Shown here: in pieces, positions 36,969 through 44,459 of the stretch
Layout: each line of letters begins with the position of its first letter
Position numbering within the stretch: position 1 is the stretch's first letter
From: Maribacter sp.
GTDB taxonomy: Bacteria > Bacteroidota > Bacteroidia > Flavobacteriales > Flavobacteriaceae
Length of the DNA: 64,000 bases
Direction: 5' to 3'
NCBI GenBank assembly: GCA_011050675.1
Contig: DRFI01000020.1
Span: 62,001 to 126,000, forward strand
Notes under the pieces: generated by a model
Told to the model about the DNA's origin: nothing
Database searches by the model: none
Seen by the model: the letters and a program-made list of their open reading frames with translations, nothing else
Position numbers and translations under genes: made by a program

Positions 36969-37160
36969 ATGAAATTTATTTACATCAAAAGAGAAAGTCA
37001 AATTAAAGAATTATATAGAACCCGCACCGGACTTAAAAAAGCGAAAGTGACTTCTATTACAAAATACTTTATGGGCATTCGCATTAAAACATTACACACA
37101 TACAGGCAAATTTATCTAGGGCGTAAAAACAATGCCATTGAAAAAATGCTTTTTATTTAA
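36969..37160 (+). CDS. Small basic protein of unknown function
   Basis: A 63-aa ORF rich in Lys, Arg, Ile and Tyr (KFIYIKRESQIKELYRTRTG at the start), with no domain I recognise. It sits 44 bp before proC on the same strand, behind the sigma gene, with its own ATG and a clean stop. It could be a small nucleic-acid-binding protein or a spurious ORF. Confidence 0.4.
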   Translation: MKFIYIKRESQIKELYRTRTGLKKAKVTSITKYFMGIRIKTLHTYRQIYLGRKNNAIEKMLFI

Positions 37161-37204
37161 TAAAACGAACACACATATATTATCCAATAATTTAAATTGA
37201 ATTC

Positions 37205-38020
37205 ATGAAAATACTAGTAATAGGAGCCGGAAACATGGGATTGACTTATGCAGAAGGCATGTCCAAATCAAAATTACTTAAGAAAAGAAATATAATGGTG
37301 CTCGACACTTCTGAAGATAAACTGGAAGAGTTAAGAGAGAACCCTCAGTTTGATGCTTTTGATGATTTAAAGAAATGTGCGCCACAGGCAGACATCATTT
37401 TTATAGCCGTAAAACCATATCATGCCGAGAGTGTATTTAAAAAATTAAACCCGCTGGTAAAACCGGGTCAAATCGTTATTTCGATTATGGCAGGTGTTAC
37501 CATAGACTCTATAAAAAACTTAACCGGGCTCACTAAAATAGTGCGTGCCATGCCCAATTTACCAGCATCAATTGGCAGAGGACTTACATCTTTCGTAGCT
37601 TCTGAAGAAGTAACGAGAATCGAACTGCTAACCATTGAAAGTTTACTGGACACTACAGGGAAATCTATTCAAGTAAGTAACGAAAATTTCATTGATGCCT
37701 CTACTGGAATATCAGGTAGTGGTCCTGCTTATGTATTTTACTTTATGCAAAGCATGATGGAAGCTGCCTTGAAAATGGGCTTTACACCAAATGTTTCTAA
37801 AGTACTGGTAGCACAAACATTTACTGGGGCGATCGAACTTTTTAATCAAAATGAACTTTCCCCAAATTCTTGGATGGACAAAGTTGCCAGTAAAGGCGGA
37901 ACCACACGTGCAGCTCTAGATTCTATGGAGAACAATAATGTAGGAGAATTAATTAAAGAAGCCGCGTTCGCCGCATTTGAACGCGCCGTTGAACTTGGAA
38001 AAGAAAAGGTAAATGTATAA
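37205..38020 (+). CDS. proC: Pyrroline-5-carboxylate reductase
   Basis: Reduces 1-pyrroline-5-carboxylate to proline with NAD(P)H. The 271-aa protein has an N-terminal Rossmann motif (VIGAGNMGLTYAEG), IFIAVKPYH, VRAMPNLPASIGRG and the C-terminal signature ASTGISGSGPAYVF with TFTGAIELF. It overlaps proB by 8 bp, and proB overlaps proA by 1 bp, so the three are translationally coupled and cover the whole pathway from glutamate. Confidence 0.95.
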   Translation: MKILVIGAGNMGLTYAEGMSKSKLLKKRNIMVLDTSEDKLEELRENPQFDAFDDLKKCAPQADIIFIAVKPYHAESVFKKLNPLVKPGQIVISIMAGVTIDSIKNLTGLTKIVRAMPNLPASIGRGLTSFVASEEVTRIELLTIESLLDTTGKSIQVSNENFIDASTGISGSGPAYVFYFMQSMMEAALKMGFTPNVSKVLVAQTFTGAIELFNQNELSPNSWMDKVASKGGTTRAALDSMENNNVGELIKEAAFAAFERAVELGKEKVNV

Positions 38021-38801
38021 ACAGAAAATAGTAATAAAGGTAGGCACCAACGTAATGACCAATAAGGACAATCGTATCGTGAGACCGGTATTGCGAAATT
38101 TGGTACAACAGATTGCTGAATTATATGAAAGAGATATTTTAACCGTATTAGTTTCTTCGGGCTCCGTTATCGCGGGGCGTGAAGTATTAGGTGCTTCATC
38201 TATTGAAAACGATACGCAACGCAGACAGGTATACTCAGCCATTGGGCAACCTCGTATGATGCGATTGTACTACAATATTTTTAATGATTACGGAATGAAA
38301 TGCGCACAAGTATTACCTACAAAGCGAGATTTTTCGCCTGGTGTACATAGACAGAATATGATTGATTGTGTCGAAGGATTATTATCTGAAGGTGTAATTC
38401 CAATTGCGAATGAAGATGATGCCGTTTCTGTAACTATGAGCATGTTCTCTGACAATGATGAGCTAGCGAGTTTAATTGCACAGCTTATTGATGCAGACAA
38501 GATGATTATTCTAACCGATATTGACGGACTATATACTGGTCATCCAAATTTAGATAGTAGTAATCTTATCGAACATGTTAATCCTGGTGAAAATCTTGAT
38601 GAATTTATAAAAGATAGTAACAAAAAACCCGGTGAAGGTCGTGGCGGCATGGGATCTAAATTAGATTATGCCCAGCAAGCAGCTGCCAACAATATACCTA
38701 CCTACATTGCAAACGGTAAAAAAGACCGAACGATTATTGATATTATAGACGGAAAAAATGTGGGCACAAAAGTGACCCTAGAAGAAAAAGCAGAAGCGTA
38801 A
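38013..38801 (+). CDS. proB: Glutamate 5-kinase, short form without PUA domain
   Basis: Phosphorylates glutamate to gamma-glutamyl phosphate, the first and usually feedback-regulated step of proline synthesis. The 262-aa amino-acid kinase domain has VIKVGTNVMTN, VLVSSGSVIAG, PIANEDDAVS, FSDNDELASLIAQL and GRGGMGSKLDYAQQAA. The C-terminal PUA domain of the E. coli enzyme (about 100 residues) is absent, as in some other phyla, so feedback control may differ. Confidence 0.93.
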   Translation: MYKQKIVIKVGTNVMTNKDNRIVRPVLRNLVQQIAELYERDILTVLVSSGSVIAGREVLGASSIENDTQRRQVYSAIGQPRMMRLYYNIFNDYGMKCAQVLPTKRDFSPGVHRQNMIDCVEGLLSEGVIPIANEDDAVSVTMSMFSDNDELASLIAQLIDADKMIILTDIDGLYTGHPNLDSSNLIEHVNPGENLDEFIKDSNKKPGEGRGGMGSKLDYAQQAAANNIPTYIANGKKDRTIIDIIDGKNVGTKVTLEEKAEA

Positions 38802-40000
38802 TGAAAATAATTTCAACAGAAATAAAGAATAAGGTTTTAAGTAGCATGATGCAACTTTTGGATAGTAACCGAGAGCGTATTCTAGCAGCCAACAAAAAAG
38901 ATTTAGATCTATTTAATTTAGAAGATCAAGCTATGTATGATCGTTTAATCGTTACCAATGGTAAGATTGATGGAATGATCGCATCTATTAAAGAAGTAAG
39001 GTCACAAGAAGATCCTGTAAGCCAAACTATCTCTACAAGAGTACTAGATAACGGACTGGAAATTAACAACAGAACTGCGCCATTTGGCACTATTTTAATC
39101 ATTTACGAATCGCGGCCAGATGTTACCATTGAAGCAGCTGTTTTAGCTTTTAAAGCAAACAACAAAATTTTTCTAAAAGGTGGTAAAGAGGCATTACATA
39201 GCAATACCGTTCTTGTTGAACTTTGGCATAAGGCTTTAGAGGAAAACGGATTGTCAAAAAATTACATTCAGCAATTGACCATGAATAGGGTGGAAACACA
39301 AGAGTTCTTGAGAAATCCATCAGAAAAACTTGACCTTATTGTTCCTAGAGGAGGAGAACGCCTAATCAATTTTGTGAAAGAGCATGCTAAATGTGCTGTT
39401 TTAGTAAGCGGTAGAGGTAATAACTTTTTGTTTGTGGACAAAGAAGCAAACTGGGAGAAGAGCGTAAAAGTAATCATGAATGCCAAAACTGAAAAAATAT
39501 CGGCATGTAATGCTTTGGATAAAATTCTAATCAGCTCTAGTATTGAAAATTACGAACAAAAATTGACTGATTTATATCGTCTATTAAAAGCAAAAGGCGT
39601 TGAAACTCTAGTTGATTCCAATGTAAATACAGTCATCAAAGATGCACAACCTATTAAGGACGATGCTATTTGGAAAGAAGAATTCCTAGCTATGAAATGT
39701 TGTTTGGGCTCAGTAGCATCTATTGAAGAAGCAGTTGAGAAAATCAATGATAATTCTGGGGGACATTCTGCCACTATTATGACCTCCAATAAAAATACAG
39801 CTATGCAATTTATGGATGAAGTAGATTGTGCTGCCGTGTACCAAAATGCATCTACTAGGTTTACTGACGGTGGGCAAATGGGTGTTGGCGCAGAATTAGC
39901 CATAAGTACAGATAAGCTTCACCATCGCGGTCCTCTAGGTCTTAAGCAATTGGTCACCAACAAATACTATGTATTTGGCGATGGTCAAATTCGAGAATAG
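38801..40000 (+). CDS. proA: Gamma-glutamyl phosphate reductase
   Basis: Reduces gamma-glutamyl phosphate to glutamate-5-semialdehyde, which cyclises to the ProC substrate. The 399-aa aldehyde-dehydrogenase-like protein has FGTILIIYESRPDVTIEAA, LKGGKEALHSN, LIVPRGGERLINF, the catalytic Cys in KISACNALDKILI, and the C-terminal ASTRFTDGGQMGVGAE. It starts on the last base of proB and is followed 33 bp later by an AblB-like gene, evidently in the same operon. Confidence 0.95.
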   Translation: MKIISTEIKNKVLSSMMQLLDSNRERILAANKKDLDLFNLEDQAMYDRLIVTNGKIDGMIASIKEVRSQEDPVSQTISTRVLDNGLEINNRTAPFGTILIIYESRPDVTIEAAVLAFKANNKIFLKGGKEALHSNTVLVELWHKALEENGLSKNYIQQLTMNRVETQEFLRNPSEKLDLIVPRGGERLINFVKEHAKCAVLVSGRGNNFLFVDKEANWEKSVKVIMNAKTEKISACNALDKILISSSIENYEQKLTDLYRLLKAKGVETLVDSNVNTVIKDAQPIKDDAIWKEEFLAMKCCLGSVASIEEAVEKINDNSGGHSATIMTSNKNTAMQFMDEVDCAAVYQNASTRFTDGGQMGVGAELAISTDKLHHRGPLGLKQLVTNKYYVFGDGQIRE

Positions 40001-40033
40001 TTAACGGAGTAATTTACTAGAAAATCGAATTTT

Positions 40034-40882
40034 ATGTTTGAAACAATTGAAAACATAGACGGTGCCTTAGTCTATCATGGAAATATGCACAATCGTATTT
40101 ATTTCACTGAAGCAGATCATGTTGATTTAGACACTCTACTTCCTAAAATGAAAGAACTTGCCAAAGAAAAGCGTTATGAAAAAATTCTTGGCAAGGCTTC
40201 CGAAAAGGGCGTAGATATTTTTAAGTCTAAAGGTTTTACGGTCGAAGCTAAAATTCCTGGTCTATATAATGGCACTATAGATGGTTATTTTCTTGCGGAT
40301 TATACCAATCAAAAACGTCTGATTAATGACGAAAAAAGCATGAAAACCATTGCTACGGTTAAAACTATAGCCAAGGCAGCCAATAAACCAAATACAGATT
40401 CATATTTTGGGTTGCCGGTGGACCTGAGTATTAAACAGCTTTCTAAGAGCGATTTTCACTTGTTAGAAGATTTGCACAAGAAAGCCTACAAATATCATCC
40501 TCATCAAATTAAAGATGTTTCTTATTTTTCTAAACTAGAGAAATTGAACCATGAATTTTACGGTCTTTATAAAAATGGGGAGTTATTGGTCTCAGCTATT
40601 CTTGACGTCAATACCGAAGAGGCAAATGTTGAGATTGTTGATTTTGTGACACACCCAGATTATAGAGGTCAAAATTTATCCTATTTCTTAGTCCAAAACA
40701 TTAAAAAACAAATGGATAAACTATGTTGTAAAACAATCTACACCATGGTTAGAGCTACCTCTTACGGGTTAAATATCACTTTTAGCAAACATGGCTTCAT
40801 GTTAGCAGGTACCCTTGTAAACAACTGTGTTGTTAGAGATACTTTAGAAAGTATGAATGTCTGGTATTTTAAAGGAGTTTGA
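40034..40882 (+). CDS. ablB: GNAT acetyltransferase, putative beta-lysine N-acetyltransferase (AblB-like)
   Basis: A 282-aa protein with an N-terminal AblB-type domain (HNRIYF, RYEKILGKA, KGFTVEAKIPGLYNG, GYFLADYTNQKR) and a C-terminal GNAT fold (acetyl-CoA loop VTHPDYRGQNLSYFLV). AblB acetylates beta-lysine to the osmolyte N-epsilon-acetyl-beta-lysine made with lysine 2,3-aminomutase (AblA). No ablA lies in the window. Being last in the proline operon, itself an osmolyte pathway, supports a salt-stress role; the true substrate is inferred. Confidence 0.72.
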   Translation: MFETIENIDGALVYHGNMHNRIYFTEADHVDLDTLLPKMKELAKEKRYEKILGKASEKGVDIFKSKGFTVEAKIPGLYNGTIDGYFLADYTNQKRLINDEKSMKTIATVKTIAKAANKPNTDSYFGLPVDLSIKQLSKSDFHLLEDLHKKAYKYHPHQIKDVSYFSKLEKLNHEFYGLYKNGELLVSAILDVNTEEANVEIVDFVTHPDYRGQNLSYFLVQNIKKQMDKLCCKTIYTMVRATSYGLNITFSKHGFMLAGTLVNNCVVRDTLESMNVWYFKGV

Positions 40883-40927
40883 CTTATAGATATTATATAA
40901 AAACACGAAAGACATTTCATCAATTTT

Positions 40928-40976
40928 AAATATGCTGATTTTGAATATTAAGTTATTCTGAATCGGCATATTTTAT
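40928..40976 (+). terminator. Terminator-like hairpin after the proCBA-ablB operon
   Basis: AAATATGC (40928-40935) pairs with GCATATTT (40966-40973), with further imperfect pairing inside (GAATA/TATTC), followed by TT. It lies 46 bp past the acetyltransferase stop. Confidence 0.6.
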
Positions 40977-41069
40977 CTATTGTCTCACTTTATGACAATA
41001 ATTCTTTGATTCCATATAATTTTATGCTTTATTTGATACAATACAACTAATATTTTATCAACTTCATTA

Positions 41070-41768
41070 ATGAAAGGTTCAGAAAACGCGAATTTCATAC
41101 CCAACCTTTCCTACGATTGTGTCATTTTTGGTTTCAATGGTAAAACTCTAAAAATACTCATACTTGAGTATCAAAACACTGGCTTTTTTGCTCTTCCCGG
41201 TGGATTCATCAAAAAAAATCAAAGCTTAAAAGAAGCAGTACACCAAGGGGTAGAAGAACGTACAGGCTTAAAAAATGTATTCTTAGACCAGTTTCAAATT
41301 TTTGCATCCCTTGAAAGGTCCGATCCATTTGCCATGCGCAGAATTTTGGAAGCCAACAATAAAAACATTGAGGAAAATAATTGGATGATGAACCGCTTTA
41401 TAACCGTAGGTCATTATGCATTAATAAATTACGAAGACGTAGATCCTAAACCTGATCACCTTTCAGATAGTATTGGCTGGTATGCAATTGAAGATGTTCC
41501 AAGATTAATGATGGACCATAATGATATTGTTGACAAAGCACTTGAGGTTCTTCGCAATAATATTAGCGAGAAAATAATTGGCATGAATCTACTACCTCAG
41601 AAATTTACTATGAAACAATTACAACAAGTCTTTGAGGCTATTTTAGACCAAAAATTAAGACGTACCAGTTTTCAGCGTAAAATGCTATCCTTAGACATAT
41701 TAGAACGGCACGAAAAACTCTTTGAAGGCAAGGCTCACAAAGCTCCGTACCTATACAGCTTTACATAA
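41070..41768 (+). CDS. Nudix-domain transcriptional regulator (NrtR/AraR-like), degenerate Nudix box
   Basis: A 232-aa protein with a Nudix fold (residues about 12-150) fused to a winged helix (about 165-232: LPQKFTMKQLQQVFEAILDQ, then RRTSFQRKML). The Nudix box G-x5-E-x7-RE-x-x-EE-x-G is changed to GFIKKNQ...QGVEERTG: the first Glu is Gln and the Arg-Glu is Gln-Gly, so hydrolase activity is unlikely. This is the NrtR/AraR type that uses the domain to sense a nucleotide or sugar. It lies 37 bp before a sugar isomerase-esterase-GH3 set it probably controls. Confidence 0.87.
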   Translation: MKGSENANFIPNLSYDCVIFGFNGKTLKILILEYQNTGFFALPGGFIKKNQSLKEAVHQGVEERTGLKNVFLDQFQIFASLERSDPFAMRRILEANNKNIEENNWMMNRFITVGHYALINYEDVDPKPDHLSDSIGWYAIEDVPRLMMDHNDIVDKALEVLRNNISEKIIGMNLLPQKFTMKQLQQVFEAILDQKLRRTSFQRKMLSLDILERHEKLFEGKAHKAPYLYSFT

Positions 41769-41805
41769 AAAATTAAATCTAAATCAAATTATTAAAACAA
41801 CAACA

Positions 41806-42684
41806 ATGAAAAACTCAACACTCAACAACTTTTTAAAATGTTTCGTTCTCGCCATTTTCATGAGCGCTACATTAACGACGTATGCCCAAAAGAAATTTGG
41901 CGGTCTTGCACTTTATACGGTAAGAGATGACATGGGCACAGATGCTAAGGCAACTCTACAAGCCGTTTCAGATGCCGGTTATAAGAACATAGAAGCAGCT
42001 GGTTATGAAGATGGCAAGTATTACGGTATGACACCTACTGATTTTAAAGACCTATTGAAATCTTTAAAATTAAAACCAATAAGTACGCACCAAAGTGCGG
42101 TTACTCTTGACAATGCAGATAAAATGATGGCAGATGCAAAGGCTGCAGGTTTCAAATATTTTGTAGTTCCAATTCCACCAATGGGTATGTTTACTTTTAA
42201 CCAAGAAAACAGAACAATGGGCATGACCGGTACCGTTGAAGATTTGGCTAAAATTTTAACTACACTTGGCGAGAAAGCGAACAAGGCAGGATTGAAATTA
42301 TTATACCACAATCATGATTTTGAGTTCAAGAAAAATGCTGACGGTATCGTACCTATAGATTACCTATTAGAAAATGTAGATCCTAAATTATTGAATTTTC
42401 AAATGGATTTATTTTGGGTAACAAAAGCTGAAGCAAATCCAATTGCTTACTTCAACAAATACCCAGGTCGTTTTAAAATATGGCATGTTAAGGATATGGA
42501 TGAACAAGGTAGATTTGCACCAGTAGGTACAGGTTCTATAGGTTTCAAAAATATTCTTGATAACAAAGAACTTTCTGGCATGAAGTATTACATGGTAGAG
42601 CAAGACATGACTTTTGACGGTCTTAAAGCATTAGATGCTATTAAAATTAGTCATGACGGACTTAAAGAAATAGGTTTTAAATAA
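41806..42684 (+). CDS. Secreted sugar phosphate isomerase/epimerase-like TIM barrel
   Basis: A 292-aa protein from the ATG at 41806, chosen because a signal peptide follows directly (MKNSTLNNFLKC...TTYAQKKF); an open frame reaches upstream into the regulator gene but is not family-like. The body is an AP-endonuclease-2/xylose-isomerase-like barrel with LYTVRD, ISTHQSAVTL, LLYHNHDFEF, QMDLFWVTKA and WHVKDMD metal-binding strands. These are common in Bacteroidetes carbohydrate clusters and act on sugars or keto-sugars in the periplasm; the exact reaction is unknown. Followed by an esterase after 24 bp. Confidence 0.85.
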   Translation: MKNSTLNNFLKCFVLAIFMSATLTTYAQKKFGGLALYTVRDDMGTDAKATLQAVSDAGYKNIEAAGYEDGKYYGMTPTDFKDLLKSLKLKPISTHQSAVTLDNADKMMADAKAAGFKYFVVPIPPMGMFTFNQENRTMGMTGTVEDLAKILTTLGEKANKAGLKLLYHNHDFEFKKNADGIVPIDYLLENVDPKLLNFQMDLFWVTKAEANPIAYFNKYPGRFKIWHVKDMDEQGRFAPVGTGSIGFKNILDNKELSGMKYYMVEQDMTFDGLKALDAIKISHDGLKEIGFK

Positions 42685-42708
42685 GCAGTAAAAACTACAA
42701 TAAAAATT

Positions 42709-44325
42709 ATGAAAAATCTTATTCAATTAACGACTATACTAGTCGTTACGATATTCTGCACTTCTATTTCTGCGCAAGATGTGGTACTTACGGGATCACA
42801 GGTTCCTGCTACAAATACTGAATTCGGACAAATACGGGGTTATATCCATAATGATATTACTACGTTTAAAGGTATACCCTATGCAAAGGCAAAAAGATTT
42901 GAAGCTGCCGTAAACCCTACAAAATGGGAAGGTATTAAAAGCACGACCATGTATGGTCCGGTTGCTCCTTTATTGAATCCTACTACTTCTATTCAAGATG
43001 AATCGGAATTCGTTTTTGATCATGATTGGGGATTTCCAAATGAAGATTGCCTTAGTTTAAATGTGTGGACACCTCAAGCAACTACCGCTAAGAAAAGACC
43101 GGTATTATTTTGGATTCACGGTGGCGGATTCACAACCGGCTCTAGTCACGAATTACCATCTTATGACGGAGAGAATTTAGCTAAAAAGGGTGACGTAGTG
43201 GTCGTTTCCATTAATCACCGGTTAAATGTTCTTGGTTTTTTAGATTTATCCGCTCATGGCGAAAAATATAAGCACTCTGCCAACAACAGTATTCTAGATA
43301 TGGTAAAGGCATTAGAATGGGTAAAGAACAATATCGAAAACTTTGGTGGCGACCCTAATAATGTTACTATTTTTGGTCAATCTGGTGGTGGAGCCAAAGT
43401 AACTACCCTTATGGCGATGCCTAAAGCTAAAGGACTTTTTCATAAAGCTATAAATCAAAGTGGCTCTTTTAGAACGGCCATGTTAGAGAAAGAAGATACG
43501 CAAGCAATTGCCACAGAAACATTAAAGATTCTCGGTTTAAACACAACGAATGTTGACAGTATTCAAAATATACCTTTTGAAGTTTTAGCAGAAGCAAGTG
43601 GCAAAGCACTTAAAGTTGTTGGCGCACAAATGAAAGCGGCAGGCAAACCTGTTATTGGTTTCGGATTAAATTGGGGACCTAGTAGAGATGGCACGGACCT
43701 TCCATATCAATTAAGCTCTAAAGAAGCGTTAGCAGTTTCTAAGGATATTCCTTTTTTAATTGGTACCGCAAAAAACGAGTTCGCCCCTTTTGCTAATATG
43801 CGTTTTGTTGGAGCTTCTGATGAAACTATCATGAAGCACATTAAAGATACCTACAAAGACAAAGCTGATGCCTATGTAAAAGCCGTTAAAAAAGCCTATC
43901 CTAACGATACAGAAGCAAAAGACCTTCTAGATGTTGACACCATGTTTAGACCTGGCGCCGTAGAAGAAGCCAATGATAAATCTGGATTAAATGGAGCACA
44001 CGTATATATGTATTTATTTACATGGCAATCTCCAGTTTTCGATGGTAAATATAAGGCACTACATTGTATGGAACTTCCGTTTGTTTTTGACAATATAGAT
44101 CTTGCCAATAAAATGACCGGTGGCGGTGAAGAAGCTCATCAACTTGCTGATAAAATGAGTAGCGCATGGCTAAATTTTGCAAAAACCGGTAACCCTAATC
44201 ATGCTGGCTTACCAGAGTGGCCAGCGTATAACAGTAACAATACTGCAACGATGCATTTTGATGTTACGTGTGAAGTAAAGCCACAGCTGGATAAAGAATT
44301 ATTCAGTATTGTTTTAGGCAATTAA
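42709..44325 (+). CDS. Secreted type-B carboxylesterase
   Basis: Esterase of 538 aa with a signal peptide (cleavage near CTSISAQD). The type-B fold shows GIPYAKAKRFEA, NEDCLSLNVW, the oxyanion motif FWIHGGGFTTGSS, catalytic Ser in FGQSGGGAK, an acidic residue in IGTAKNEFAPF and His in ALHCMELPFVF. Likely removes acyl groups from a plant or algal polysaccharide alongside the GH3 enzyme, though the substrate cannot be told from sequence. Confidence 0.88.
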   Translation: MKNLIQLTTILVVTIFCTSISAQDVVLTGSQVPATNTEFGQIRGYIHNDITTFKGIPYAKAKRFEAAVNPTKWEGIKSTTMYGPVAPLLNPTTSIQDESEFVFDHDWGFPNEDCLSLNVWTPQATTAKKRPVLFWIHGGGFTTGSSHELPSYDGENLAKKGDVVVVSINHRLNVLGFLDLSAHGEKYKHSANNSILDMVKALEWVKNNIENFGGDPNNVTIFGQSGGGAKVTTLMAMPKAKGLFHKAINQSGSFRTAMLEKEDTQAIATETLKILGLNTTNVDSIQNIPFEVLAEASGKALKVVGAQMKAAGKPVIGFGLNWGPSRDGTDLPYQLSSKEALAVSKDIPFLIGTAKNEFAPFANMRFVGASDETIMKHIKDTYKDKADAYVKAVKKAYPNDTEAKDLLDVDTMFRPGAVEEANDKSGLNGAHVYMYLFTWQSPVFDGKYKALHCMELPFVFDNIDLANKMTGGGEEAHQLADKMSSAWLNFAKTGNPNHAGLPEWPAYNSNNTATMHFDVTCEVKPQLDKELFSIVLGN

Positions 44326-44459
44326 ATAGTTGACCCTATTTATTTCGAATAAAAAAGCCCTGTCGTTCAGATAGTTAAAATGGTCGTTGGTAGCATTTCA
44401 TTCTTTAAATAAACCCTCAATATTTAATTTCCTAGAATATCAATTTAACATATAAATCA

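Noticed and set aside
41722-41805. Extended N-terminus of the sugar isomerase-like protein overlapping the Nudix regulator
   Set aside because: The 28 extra residues precede a complete signal peptide beginning at the ATG at 41806, so the internal start is preferred.
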